Shown here piece after piece: positions 1 through 12,121 of a stretch of 64,000 nt of DNA; the stretch's first letter is position 1, and each line of letters opens with the position of its first letter. The notes under the pieces are model-generated. The model had not been told where the DNA came from. It saw only the letters and a program-made list of their open reading frames with translations, and ran no database searches. The stretch covers positions 32,357,162 through 32,421,161 of the forward strand of contig NC_092698.1 of the NCBI RefSeq assembly GCF_964275005.1, read 5' to 3'. The position numbers and the translations under genes are program-made. Source of the stretch: Diadema setosum. Lineage: Eukaryota > Echinodermata > Echinoidea > Diadematoida > Diadematidae.

Positions 1-1182
1 TACATATAGATAGATATAGATATATACGGGGCGAGCGGTTAGATGGTCAGTTGGTTACTCATTTTTTTCTTTAAAATAATCTTGTAAGTTTGTCAGTTAT
101 TAACTTGAAATTTGGTAAACATGAATTTCCACAGTAATCAAAGTAATGTAGATATGCCAGACACACGTGCGTGTTGGGCAATTTTTAAAATTAAATTCAG
201 CAAATGTGACTCCAATAAGATGTCAATGTTGAATAACCCCTCGCCACGGTAACACCATTTCTAATGCAAAGTGGCACAGAAATCTTGTAGATTGCATAAC
301 TTCTTGTTTCATCAGAGATTTACATAGTTTTCGTTGGGATATATGTGTGTAAGTAAAATTAATTACTACTTTCCACAGTGAGCGGTGTTTGGCTGGGGTA
401 TGAATCACAATCAGTGATATCTGTAGTTTCAATCAACAAAATCATTCTTCAGGGTCAGTAGGTTAAATTTTTTACTGAATCGATGTCCAGAATATTGCCT
501 TCCTCCACTTCACAGAATGCCAAAGTTCATAATTCTCTGCAATATTTTGACGAGAGTCACAAAAACTTCTCTCTGTCGAATTATGAATGTAATATATACA
601 TGATGAGAGATTAGGAGAGCCATCTAATTCACGTCGGACCTTGACGACTGAGCTGGTTCCACTGAATCATTCATATAAATGCCTTGTTGAATTATGGCGG
701 ATATCCGAATAATAAATTTTTCACGGGCATTGTTACTCGATCTACGTTTTATACTTTAAATCCCGAGTTCTGGTCCCACAAAACAGGAGAAGACCTTCTC
801 AAATATAAACAAAATTGGGGCTGACAACAAAAGTGTCCCGTAATCACTGATAAATCCATGATACATTCTTCCCCTCTACTTAACCTCTGCAGCGAATAAT
901 GAGAAATCAGCTATAGCTTAATTAGAGGCTGGCCTACCGCAACGCATAGGTAGTGTTCTAGGTCGTCGATACTATATCATTGGTGATGGATGATGAGTTA
1001 CTGTCCATCTCGTTCATTCTCTAACATGTCTAAAAGACCTCAAGTGTACAGACATATTATATATTGTTTCAAAGCAAAGTCGTCAAGTTGACGAATCTTT
1101 TCTAACATGAAATATAAAGAGGCGTATAGGGTACCATCCTAATCAGCGCTTTTCAACAGCCAGCCTATTTCTAAATCATTTT

Positions 1183-1640
1183 TTTTTTTAAATCTTGTTT
1201 TTATTGTAGTATGGGAAGGCCTGAGGTTCCTTGGTCAAAATGCTGCAAGTGGTATGGCGACGTTGGTGGCGTATATCGTCGCAGTCATCGGCTACCTCGC
1301 TAGGTTCAATCCCATCTCTCTGCTTGCCCGATGGCTCTTGGCGCATGCGACCAGGAAGCAACCCCGTCGTCTCCTGACATACCAGCACTACCACACGGTT
1401 ACCTACCAACCGTCCCTACTGGAGCGCCTACGAAATACTTTTAAGACAGGTCGGTACCTTTTAACGTCTTGTTCTACTTCATTGTCATTACCTTTTCTTC
1501 CCGTTTCATCCTTCTCTGGTCGTCGACCAACTTACAATCCCTTTCATAACAAGTTTCGTTCTTCTTTGTCTTTTATTGCTTCTTGGCCTTTGATCGGTCT
1601 AGAGCGTGGTTCAGTCTTCGTAGCTAAACAGAACTAAAAA
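1183..1640 (-). repeat. Possible degraded retroposon 3' end
   Basis: The - strand reads a GC-richer sequence ending in CAATAAAAACAAG and then an A-run, a polyadenylation-like tail. It stands out from its AT-rich surroundings. No protein family was recognised in any frame, so the identity is open. Confidence 0.3.
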
Positions 1641-2360
1641 TAGGAAGATAACAACGTGAAACATCAATTAGCCTTCCAGCATACCACCCAATCCTACAGG
1701 TAACCACAGACTATAAATTTGCCGGAGAAACATGAAAAGAAGTCATACAATCTCCACAACACCCAGGTAAAATTCGAACCAACGCCCATGACGGGCGACG
1801 AATGACAAAATCGCAAGAACTCGATAATGAGTATTGTATGAAGGCTTTGGCTCTGACAAACTGGCCTCGAGGACATATTTACCGTTGTGTGTTTCGGTGT
1901 TGTTTGCTTTATGACATATGTGGTTGTTGTTGTTTGCTTGATAGCCTTGATGTCTTGTCCAAGCATTCCCAATATCCCACATTACCTTCTATTCTTCCTT
2001 CTCGCGGTTCCACCTTTTTTACCCTGTGGGGGAAAATTATAATGCCGGATGTGTTTTTTCATGAACACATTGTGAAGGACCAACAAATCGGTATGTTAGT
2101 GAGGATAAAAAAAACCCCTGACTTAACCAAAAATTACAATAAATACATTGAAGACTGAGTTTATGCAACAAAAATAACTATTTTCGTGACGGGTGAAGGA
2201 TCAACCATGTCAATATAACAATGAAATGAGTCAGAACCCCAGAGGAAGGATGAGATCGAGAGTCAGCTAAAAAAAAAGAAAAGAAAAAAAAAAGCGAGAG
2301 ACTAGACGTGCTCTCTCCTTCATCTAAACAGCTGACAGACGGTAAGGGGATGTTTGATGA

Positions 2361-2465
2361 CCATGATGATGATGATAATAATAACAACAACAATAATATT
2401 GTTATTATTATAATTATTATTGTAATCGATATTATTATTATCATCATTATTCTTATTGTTATTAT
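2361..2465. repeat. Imperfect GAT/AAT then TTA/ATT trinucleotide palindrome
   Basis: Runs of GAT and AAT triplets are followed by complementary ATT, TTA and ATC triplets, so the tract is roughly self-complementary. The open frames across it (poly-Asn, poly-Ile) are artefacts of the repeat. Confidence 0.8.
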
Positions 2466-3430
2466 ACAGTATTATGCGCCATATCCAATGTATAAAGGAC
2501 TCAAGGCGAATAAATACAGAGCAAAAGTAAATTGTATTTTTAGTGACTTTGGCGACAAGAGAACTAGAAGCAGATGATGCAACAGTCTTGTGGGGGTGTA
2601 ACTTTGAATTAGGGAAGTAAAGGTTAAGTGGTAACAGGAAAGGTTCATTTAGATTCACACTGACAACTGAAATGCATCGTGACGTTGCATTAAAAATCAG
2701 GCCTGTGTTGCATTTTCATGATATATCGCATGTTTAAATTTTTCAACGAGTGGGGGTGAAAAGCAATATTATATCAACTGCCGAGTTGGTTCTTTTCTCA
2801 CACTTCATTTTCTTCTTCACACTTCATTATCATTTTAGCTTTCTCGTGGAGACATTAATTATGACAATGATAATGTTTGATTTGTTTTTGATTTATCATG
2901 GTCTAACTTGATGTCAGTATTGTCTGGGGCAAATTATTGTCCCATTTTTTTCCTCTTTTTTCTGTTTCTTTAAAAAAAACCGAAAACATTATCTTCACAT
3001 CAATCAATGAAATCTTTCTTACAGATAGTTAATTAATATTGTAAAACAAACAAAACAAAGCAAGATGAAATCATCCTATAACTATACGGTTTTTCATGTT
3101 TACAATTTTCCAGTTATAGCGATCTTCCAGACGCCATCATGCATACATGAAGCTGACTGGAATGTTTTATTCGGTCCCCCATCTCCCCCCCCCCCCAAAA
3201 AAAAAAAACAAAAAACAAAAAAAAACAAACAAAAACACACATTAACGTGCCAATGATGACATGCGGCCACAACAAATTGACACACAACTCGTTAAGTCTC
3301 TGTTAAACCTTCAATTTACGAACGTCCTTTCGGGTGTCCCTCTAATTGTCAGCTGACCATTTCTGTATCTAATTACTTCAATGACCACTTGTACCTCCGC
3401 ACATTGTTTATTTTTGTTTTCTCTGTGCAG

Positions 3431-3756
3431 ACCGAGCGACTAGGCGGGAGCTCCTCGACTGGCTCAAAGAGAAGCTACCGACGGGAGTGGGCGTCGAGGA
3501 CTTCAAAGACAGCTGGTCCAACGGGGTCACACTCTGCGCCCTAATCGAGGCCGTGGTCCCTTCCACGTGTCCGAGATATGATCTCCTCAAGCCAGAGAAC
3601 AAGGTCAATAATTGCCGCCTGGGGATGACTCTGGTACGCAAGACCCTCGGTATAGCGGAGGTGAGTCCGGCACGATAATTATGGTGTCAAAAAGTGCAAG
3701 CTTTATGCATTCGCAACAGTTACTGAATATTTGGGTCACTCTCTATGAGTATGTGG

Positions 3757-3797
<41 letters not shown>

Positions 3798-4218
3798 CAT
3801 AATAGCATAGACTAACGTCACCTTATGTTCCATTTCATTGCACATTATAAATACTCCTAGGAGTACAAGAAGATATAATGTACTGGGAGAAGGAGATGAT
3901 AAATACCAATTTCATTGATTACAGCAACAACGCAGTTTTGTGTCACTTCTTTGACATTATTTTGTTTTCATCAGTAGCTCGTCTTTTTCCGTAATTCTGT
4001 TCTTTCAGCCAATGGATCCCGAAGTCATGGCGAATCCGTCACGCATCAAAGAAAGTACACTGCTGCAGTACGTGCTATCCATCAAGTACGCCAGCTCCGT
4101 TCCCCTGGAGACCCCCATCGACCGCAAAGGCCCCTGGAGTCGGGAGGGGGCGTGGTCGCAGCGGCAGAGCGACGAGGTGGTCGACGAGGAGCGTAAGAAA
4201 CTGATGGAGGCAGATAAG
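3431..4218 (+). other. Calponin-homology domain, two exons
   Basis: Exons 3431-3660 and 4009-4218 encode one complete CH fold. The first ends in LGIAE and the second resumes with PMDPEVMANPSRIKES, which is the usual position of the last CH helices, before a charged linker rich in Glu, Lys and Arg. The first exon starts with 2 nt of a split codon, so at least one coding exon lies further 5'. The acceptor ends in TCTGTGCAG. The intron between the exons carries a (CA)n tract. Confidence 0.88.
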
Positions 4219-7200
4219 GTGGGTCTTTACACTCAGAGTATCCTTCCCCTTCTCCATTGATATAAAAAGAAAATCACGTAATTAAGCCATCGACCAACAA
4301 TCAATCAAACAAAACAAACAATACAGTAGCGTTTATTTGAGAGAAGAGTTCATATCTAGTAATGGCGTGATTGTCTATTGAAACTTAACAGATTATTGTT
4401 TTTCAGGCATTCGTTGGAATTTATGTGAGCTCATGATATCTAGCTCATTTTATCATCTTATCACAAGCTGATTTAGCTTTAAATGCCAACGTAAAGGTAA
4501 TTTCCAGAAATGCTTACGTAGTGTAATATGGACTGCTATTCTGTACTGAGAAGTAACCTAGTTGCACCATTTTCGCAATGTATGTGCGTGTGTGTGTGTG
4601 TGTTATGTATTTCTGTACAAGCATTTCCTTATGTACGTCCTAAGCAAATAAAAGTCCGCTCTAATCATGAAAAAAATCAGAAAAGTAGAAATGAAAATGA
4701 AATGATTTTCGCGCTCTTTTCATCGCTTTATCACTATCCCCTGTTTATCTGTCTCTCCATCTTAATCTCTCACTGTCTCTTTTATCTGTCCCCTTTCCCT
4801 CTTAACCCCCTTTCTGTATCTCCCATCACTCTCTCCCTCATTCCCTGTCTCTTCTGTTTTCTCTCCCGCACGTATTGATTAGATTGACTGTACAGCAAGT
4901 GGCAGCGGGCTTGTGATGGCCACAGTTGGGAAACGAGCAAAATTCAATGTCTACACTCCGCGTTTCATCACAAAGAGCTTACACATCTATATCAAAGGTT
5001 AGCGCATATACTGAGTCATATAGGAGTGTCATGGAACAGTGCATACTCATCACTGTATGAGCTTCAATTTAGTTTCATTTCATTTCATTGAAAATTTATT
5101 CAGTTGTAACCCTGACGGTACCAAAACATATCGTGCTTATTGAGTCTAAAACTATCTCACCGTGCAACGGCCAAGTTACTTGTAAGTTTATTATGGGATG
5201 CACAGAAAGAATTATCATAGTCACTATTGCCTGAATTTGATTGTGCCGTGGGTGATTCGATAAGATCTACAGTGCAGTATAAACAAATAGAGTCATAACA
5301 ACGAAGGGTGAAGGGTGGAAGAATTTGACATCTAACCAAGATTACCCTCACCGCTGGACGTCATGTTCTGATTCCTACACGCGCTATCTTGGCATGACAT
5401 CTGATAAGGGCGCGATAGTGGCACGCCCCCTTCGGCCAAAACCATTTCCATCTACGTCAGTGGGAAGTTGAAAGAAAACAGTTGCGTTTTTTATTATCAT
5501 TGTATAATTTCTTCACAGAGGGTATGACATGTTGCAATAACTAAACAACTGTGCCATGCTGGTGTACAGGTGTCGCACGTACGCAATTATATCTATTACC
5601 AGATTCTATAATTACAAAAGAAAAAGTGGGAAAATGCGGAAATATGATTATGAAAATAATCATACCGACATTGTGCATTCTGTTTATCTATGTCATCATC
5701 ATCCCTTAAATTTCGACAATACAAGTATCATTGAAAGCGATGAAAGATTTGGACAAAATGCTTACTAGTAGCTCTTAGAACTTCTGAAGTCATTGGCTTA
5801 ATACCAAGCAATAATGACTGTCATTATGGTACAAACGAAGCACATAATAGTATAATGGAGAATAATCACGATTGTGCATAATGGCTCATTATGAACTGAC
5901 TGTCCTGTTCATGTTTAGAATCTTGATAATTCTATCTGAAAGATTTTATGAATACTGCACTGTCAAATAATTAGCCATTGATGTCAATATGCAAATCTAT
6001 AGGTGCACGGATCATTTTGGGTGCCGACTCTAATCTACTGCTGGTGATCAAGAACGACACTTTGTCAAACTGACCAATGGCTCCGTAACATTTGGCGGTC
6101 GACCAATGATGGGAACGTCAAGGAGAAATAGCCGAGATAGGTGTTGTCTTCTATTCTTGTCCGAGTTTCTCGACTCTGAACGAGTTCCCCTTATCTCTGT
6201 TACACATCTAGGTCCCTGCGGTGAGAGTGTGCGGCGAAAAATAATCAACCACTTGCCGGGCGGCCGACCTCATCGCGACGATCCGGAGTCATCTAATCAA
6301 AGCGCTGCATCGGGGGTGGAGGAAACAGCGGCCTCTTCGTCTTCGAATGCATCCCCAGGAGGCGGAGTGATCCCGTGCGAGTACCAGTGCGTGCGGGAGG
6401 GTCACTACGAAGTCAGCTATGTGCCCCGGTCCTGCGGGAATCACGAGATCACGGTCACGTGGGGAGGTGAGCACGTGCGCAATAGCCCTTTCACTGCGCG
6501 AGCGTCACAAGCAGATAGGCACTATCCAGCAAGTGACCCGGCACACCCCTCCCGAATCGTGTGTTTCAGGGACGAGAAGAAAAGAACCGAGCTTATGGGT
6601 AGTCTCGACATTGAAGGCCAGGACGGACGAGAGGTTGGTCGCCCTCCGCCGATATCAAGCAGAGATTCCTCCTTGCACTCGGAGCCCGACACAGTCCCCA
6701 ATCTGAAAGCCCGTGCTCGGCGGCGACAATCTTTCTGCCGCCAATCCCACGTCAACACTCTGCGTGAATCCTACGAGAGCGGTGGAACTGCCTCGCCCTA
6801 CGACAGCCGCTGCAGCAGCATGCTGATGAGCAGTACGGAGAGAAGTATGGACAGTGACGTCTTCTTCCCGTATGGGGTCGGGAGAGCAGCTTCCTTCATA
6901 AACTCGCGACATGGACCGCTGCTAACAAGCACATCGTCATCCCGGAGTTCGATGAGTCACAGGAGTAGTTCCATCCTAGGAAGTGGCGGTGACAAGTCTG
7001 GGACAGTGCGTACCAGACGAAAGGTAAAAAAATGTTTGTAGGATTATGATAGTGAAAACGGACTTTTTGAATGCAAGAAAAATATGCCAATAGGTCGCCG
7101 AGATGGCTCAGATGATAACTGAGCTGTCTTGCAATTAATAAATTGCTCGATATTCGAGGCCTAGTAAGTCAAGTTGTGCAGTGTTGTGTATGTCATTATG

Positions 7201-10200
7201 TTGTACCGTAATTGTAGTAAGAATATTACACTACATCTCAAAGAGTGAAAAATGAGGTATTTAATGTCAGAACATCACAACTAATGCATCCATAGGATAC
7301 CACTTCTACTCGTAAAGAGGAAGTTACAATCCCGATACTTTGCGTGTGCGCAGTATCAGACGTATCCAATTCATCAATTTTGATGCACTGTATCTTGTTC
7401 GTACATCTTTTTAGAGGATCTCCTAATGATACAAATTCCCTATCAATCTCAAAGAATTTACCCATTCGTATACTTCACATGGAGAGGCAAGAACTATGTA
7501 CATACGACTCTAGACAGAAGATAAATGATGTTGAAACGCTGATGCCTTTAGTCACGTGGCTGGGTTCAGTCTTGAATGTTAAAAGTTTAAAATGTACATA
7601 GACCCCATTGCTTCAATATTGTATTCAACGCAAAATTCGACATGCTTATATGATTTTGGGCCGTTATATGCCTGTCTAAAACGTCGCAGTTTTGAATCGA
7701 AATCCCATGTAAAACAATAATGATATACAAGAATTTGGAGAACTGTGCTTTTAAATGCTTTATAACAAAAAAAAAACCCAAATAAACAATCGTAAATAAA
7801 CAACCAATCATAATGATTCCTAACTGCAAATATGCATAATGACATCTAAGCTACATCGTGCCTTTTTTTTTCTCTCTTACAGAGCATCTCGATAAGGAAA
7901 AACAGCCTTTGAGACAATGAAGCAACACATATTATTCAATATATTTTGCTGTCTCATATAAAAACAAAGGTACCTTGGATTCAGTCATATTCCGACTGCA
8001 TATACCCCGTATTTACGTGTATCTGTTTGCACAACCTCATCCTTTATCTCTCCCCTCTTCCCCATCTTTTTATCTCTCTATCAATCTGCGTTGCCAACAG
8101 GTGATCAAACGAACAATTCGTGGTGCAGGCGGTAAGGAGGAAATCCAATACCCAAGCAGCGCTGATATTTCGTCCATGTCCGGTATGTCCACCACAGGGC
8201 TCTCGTTCATGGGTATGTCCGGCATGTCGTCCATCTCAACGACCTATGATCAGGGTAGCCTTTACGGATCAATGTCTGTCTGTGACGACAGACTAAACCG
8301 AAGAATCAGCGCTTCCGCGTCTCCGTCTCCCTCCCCAATGGTGGTGAGACCCGCATCTGGCAGGACCACTCCCGCTGGGGGTATTCACAGGTTTGCCGAC
8401 CGCACTTCAAGGCAGTTGATGGATAAAGTGATGCAGGAGCTCTCTAACCGGAAAGACCTCGAAACTGTCGATCCGGAAGGGGTTAAATCTTCCAACAAGT
8501 CTGCGTTGGATTGTACAGGTATAAGACGCCTCGCAGACAGTGCAAATTTGACATCGATGAAAAAGGACTCTTTTCAAAATAAAGCAAACGAATCTACGCA
8601 TATTGCTAAAGACGTTCCCACTACTGGTTCTTCAGATAGCAAACATAATTCGAGGGACACACAAAGCCCCACATTTCTCGACGTCGCATCTGTTGAAGGG
8701 GATGGGAGCAGCAGGCAAATGGAACCTCAAACCACGATTGAGTTCGAGCCGCAACTTGGTGTAGATGCTTCTAAAAGCGCTAAAGATGAAAATTCCAGCA
8801 GTGCCTTGACACCGTCCCCACAAAAAGATCAGACAAGCGACGAATCAGGTTATTCTACTCTGGATGACAGTCTCAGGACATCACGGGCTGCTAACCAGGG
8901 TTTACAAGGAGATGAAAATGGAGGTAAACGAGAATTTCGCCCCGATGATCCCGGCAACGGTTTCGAGTTTCGAAAACAAGGCTTTAGACCCGTGAAGCCG
9001 GTGGAAAGACACGAAGCAAAGGGGTCAATTGTGGCTAGCACCATAATGGAAGCCAATGAGTACCTTCACGCGCCCAAGCCACAGAGACATGCACCAAAGA
9101 TGAGTGCACAGTCTCGTCGCCGGAAGGTGAACAAGCAAACCCAATGCACTGCTGACGACATCAAGAAGGAAACTGGATGGATAAGCAGACGCAGTGCCTT
9201 TACCAAACAGAAACGTAGGGAACAAACAGAGGTGTCCTTCGATCGCGCCCCGCACAACATAACAGCCTCTCCAGAAACTACGACAACTAGCCCTGCACTC
9301 TCTGTAAAGAGTAACGAATCCGAGCCGGTCGTCATTTCACGGAAGAGAGTTCCCGGAAAGACACCATCGCTAGAAAAGTCACTCTCTGGGGGCAGTAGAC
9401 AAGCTGGCACCCAAAAGCGTGGATCTAAGTCAAAGTCAGTAGCGCGACAAGCAACTTTTGATAGTGGTTTTTCGGATGAAAATGGACATATCTACAGTAT
9501 TGCTAATCGCGATCCATCTCACGCGCTGCCACATTCAATCAATGCTCCTGGCGCATTCCAAGCTAACCACCAGAGCGACGAAAAGACCAAATCTGTGTCC
9601 CAGGTCAACAAAGACTATACAGTTGGCAGGGCTATGGTAGATACATCAGAGTTAGATGATGTCTTCTTGAAAGAGGAATTTCCGAGTGTGACAAAGACTG
9701 ACATACGTCGAGGAGAAACTGAAACGAAATTCCTCGTCGGAGATCATCAAGAAGGTTTCGCCTTTAAAAGAAAACGAACAGAAAGTGCATCGGAGACGGC
9801 CAGAAAAATCATTCTCTCCGAAAAGCCTGACCTCAAAGTCGAACACTTACTCGACGATCGGGAGATTATTGCTGCAACTAACAGACGACCCAGCTTTTCC
9901 GCGATCAACTTTGACCTATCACATCTTCATCACGTGATCGGTTCGCACGAAATCGAGCAAAGTCCGGACAGGACTCCCTGCGTGAGTCAGGAGATTCGGG
10001 ACGTTTTGTCAGTCGAGCAACAGCCTCTTGCGGCAAGTAATCCCCCGGCTGGTCAGCCCGAACGAAGTGTCGAGTGGAACGAGAGACGAAACGATGTTAC
10101 CGACTTACAAGACGAAGCTAAGCCTACGAGTTCTACAGCTTCCAACCTCCAGGAAAGCTGTCAACCCTTACGAAATGAGGACATTCCCGTTAGCAAACTC

Positions 10201-11629
10201 CTGGCCAGCCTCGACAACGACCCCGACTTCACAATAAGAGAGTTCCTCAGCAAGTTCATGCCAGCCCTCAACGGGGACCTCATAACCAAGGATGGCGGCA
10301 GACTGCATCCCACTCTGGACGCCCTCGAGCAGGAGATGGAGGCTTCCTTGACCGACATCAAATCGAGCATTACCTCGAGGGTAGGAGCCGAGACGAACAG
10401 CAAGAAGAGTAGCCGCAGGCATACGCCTCGCCTCGGCACCCCCTTGAGCTCCGGCGGGCAGAGCTCTATAGACAGCCACTTCTCTACAGTGAGACCATCC
10501 TGCTGTCAGGCTATGGGGATAGGAATTCACGAAGGGATCGTGGGAGTTAAAAACAATTTCCAGGTAGGTTAGCTGAAGTACAAACTGAACCTCCGCAACA
10601 AAGTACAGCTTACATGAAAAAAAATGTCTAAAGTCTTAGCCAACTATAATTCACTCCCATGCATAATTAGGGCTCTTCATTTAAATGTGCATCATTTTGC
10701 GCCGTAAAAAGATTTGTAAATAATAATAATAATAATAGTCAGTTCTTAGAAACGCATAATACCATACAAATAGTCTCTATGCGTGTACAAAATAATGAAA
10801 CAAAATCTATCACATATTTCTCTAATTCAAACATGTAATCAACAATTGTCAAAAAGGTGAGTTTTTAACACAGACAGTAAATGCTATCATTGAAACCAGT
10901 ACGTCAAATACTGTTTTGAATGTAGCGCGACACTTTAGTCTCGGCCCCAGAAGTGAAGTCGTAGTGGGCCTAATCAGCATGGGACGTGAAATAAGAAAGT
11001 CACAACATAAAATTTGGGACACCACATTTTAGCATTAAACTGCATGGATAGTTTGTGATTTGATGCCATCATCTTAGCTGATATATCTCGTTTGACCAAT
11101 ATCTTTGTTTTGTGAAACTTTAAAATTCCTTGATTATCTTAGTTTTGTGAAACTTTATAATTCCTTGATTATCTTAGTTTTGTGAAACTTTAAAATTCCT
11201 TGATTATCTTACCTTATAACCAAATTACAATGTACACGCATTTTTACCTTTTTGTACGTCCAATTTTGCTATATCGCATACATGTCAAGTTGTTAATTGT
11301 AGAGAACTGCATTATAAAAAGCATCAGATACTAGTATATTTCTCATGTTCTTACAATCTGTTTAAGATTTTTTTTTCTTTCATCTTTCTCCTCCCCCCCC
11401 CCCTTGGATCCGACAGGTTGAGACGACCAACGCTGGAGAGGGCTCCCTGGGGGTATTCATTCGCGGACCGCGTCCGCACACTGTGTGCGAGACGAGCGTG
11501 ACATTCACTGGCGACGATCTCTACGAGGTGGTCTATGAGGTCAATCTGGCCGGATTCTACGTCATTTCCGTCAAGTGGAACGACAAGCACATTCCGGACA
11601 GTCCATTCATAGTGAACATCACTTTTTAG
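3431..11629 (+). CDS. CH-domain / filamin-repeat protein (jitterbug/filamin-like), 3' part
   Basis: Actin-crosslinker-like protein, 5' end outside the window. Exons: 3431-3660, 4009-4218, 4883-4997, 6212-7023, 8101-10563, 11417-11629 (stop TAG 11627-11629); 1346 visible residues. All junctions are AG/GT and keep one frame (the first exon begins with 2 nt of a split codon). Residues 1-105 form a calponin-homology domain, with the helix LLDWLKEKLP and the motif SWSNGVTLCALIEA. Residues about 150-282 form an immunoglobulin-like filamin repeat (GSGLVMATVGKRAKF; later VTWGGEHVRNSPF) carrying a Ser-rich insert. A disordered Ser/Thr/Lys-rich stretch of about 970 residues follows, then a final filamin repeat (VKWNDKHIPDSPFIVNI). 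Filamins bind F-actin through paired CH domains; only one CH is visible, so more may lie upstream. Filamin or jitterbug family membership is known biology; the exact orthologue is uncertain. Confidence 0.85.
3761..3794. repeat. (CA)n microsatellite
   Basis: Uninterrupted AC dinucleotides, 17 units, in the intron between the two CH-domain exons. Confidence 0.95.
4883..7023 (+). other. Filamin-type Ig repeat split by an intron, with Ser-rich insert
   Basis: Exon 4883-4997 gives the first strands (ASGSGLVMATVGKRAKF...LHIYIK) and exon 6212-7023 completes the repeat with GPCGESV and VTWGGEHVRNSPFTARA. The join AAAG|GT falls inside the conserved Gly of the GP motif and is in phase 1 on both sides. 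About 40 residues rich in Ser, Asn and Gly are inserted between strands. The rest of exon 6212-7023 (about 170 residues) is disordered, rich in Ser and Arg. The acceptor at 4881-4882 was preferred to the AG at 4894-4895 because only it keeps frame. Confidence 0.82.
7087..7160 (+). repeat. tRNA-like segment, possible SINE head
   Basis: The sequence has an A-box-like TGGCTCAGATG and, about 45 nt later, a B-box-like ATTCGAGGCC, with spacing like a tRNA. The arms do not pair well enough for a functional tRNA, so a decayed tRNA-derived SINE head is more likely. Confidence 0.3.
8101..10563 (+). other. Giant 2463-bp exon encoding the disordered linker
   Basis: One open reading frame of 821 codons between a pyrimidine-rich acceptor (TTGCCAACAG) and the donor CAG|GTAGGT. 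The product is rich in Ser, Thr, Lys, Glu and Arg, has few hydrophobic clusters and resembles no globular domain I know. Low-complexity runs include Met/Ser/Gly (SSMSGMSTTGLSFMGMSGMS) and SASASPSPSP. Two similar acidic-Ser motifs occur (SDESGYSTLDD, FDSGFSDENG). The last 25 or so codons already belong to the final filamin repeat (GIGIHEGIVGVKNNFQ). Confidence 0.85.
11108..11212. repeat. 35-bp minisatellite, three copies
   Basis: Three consecutive near-identical units (11108-11142, 11143-11177, 11178-11212) beginning TTTTGTGAAACTTTA; they differ at very few positions. The array lies in the last intron of the filamin-like gene, about 200 bp before the terminal exon. Confidence 0.9.
11417..11629 (+). 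other. Terminal exon, last filamin repeat
   Basis: 71 codons including the stop. The repeat starts in the preceding exon and here runs VETTNAGEGSLGVFIRGP through YEVNLAGFYVISVKWNDKHI to the typical SPF ending. The protein stops three residues after the last strand, as filamins do after their final dimerisation repeat; a dimerisation role is inferred only from position. Confidence 0.88.
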
Positions 11630-12095
11630 ATACATGTACGCCACTCGTTTTTCGAACAATCCTCGTTACAGTTTGCGACGCACTAAAATAGTGACTGCTT
11701 TTTGGTACTCACCTTGAATTACCATTATCTAGGCCCTATGTACCTGACGGAGCCACTTTAAGTACTTGTATTGAAATTTTTCATCAGCCATGTTCATTTT
11801 CACTCTAGCGTAGAACTTTGCCTCTTATGCATTTACCATCTCTCATCAGTTCCATCACTTATAACCTCCTGACAATACTAGTAGCTAGTTCTCTCAGAAA
11901 CGCACGTGTAAGACGACACGGTAAGCTAGATTTGAAACTTTTACCTCAATAATGTTATAGAGTAATGTTAATAGAGTAAAAAAAAATAGTAATAATAATT
12001 TTGTTGACAGCATTTCGAACGTCATACACGTGCAACTACACATTGTATCCACGGAGTAAACATTAGTGGTATACGCAAAAGTATGCCCGAGTATT

Positions 12096-12121
12096 TGTGT
12101 GTGTGTGTGTGTGTGTGTGTG
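12096..12121. repeat. (TG)n microsatellite
   Basis: Thirteen uninterrupted TG units. Confidence 0.95.

Larger units (their letters stand above)
1..3430. other. Region 5' of the first visible CH exon (probably intron)
   Basis: No exon of the downstream filamin-like gene could be supported here. Contents: AT-rich single-copy sequence, an inverted set of ATT/ATA and ATG trinucleotides at 2361-2465, and a relatively GC-rich block at 1200-1640. Read on the - strand, that block ends in AATAAA followed by a poly(A)-like run at 1183-1207, like the 3' end of a degraded retroposon. A C-run followed by an A-rich tract lies at 3178-3245. Confidence 0.5.

Noticed and set aside
1254-1637. 127-codon + strand open frame
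   Set aside because: Probably antisense to a degraded retroposon ending in AATAAA plus A-run; no family recognised.
1743-1800. GGTTCGAATTTTACC (- strand) as part of a tRNA gene
   Set aside because: No matching A box or acceptor stem at the expected distance.
6003-6071. Possible exon reading GARIILGADSNLLLVIKND after AG at 6001-6002
   Set aside because: It has the right entry phase, but no usable donor occurs before an in-frame TGA, and joining 4997 directly to 6212 completes the filamin repeat perfectly.
6106-6211. ATG-initiated extension upstream of exon 6212-7023
   Set aside because: The filamin repeat needs the exon at 4883-4997, and the acceptor at 6210-6211 fits phase 1; the extension reads low-similarity intron sequence.
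7975-8100. ATG and hydrophobic N-terminus at the start of the long + strand frame
   Set aside because: This is the pyrimidine-rich intron end before the acceptor at 8099-8100; the phase matches the previous exon at 8101.
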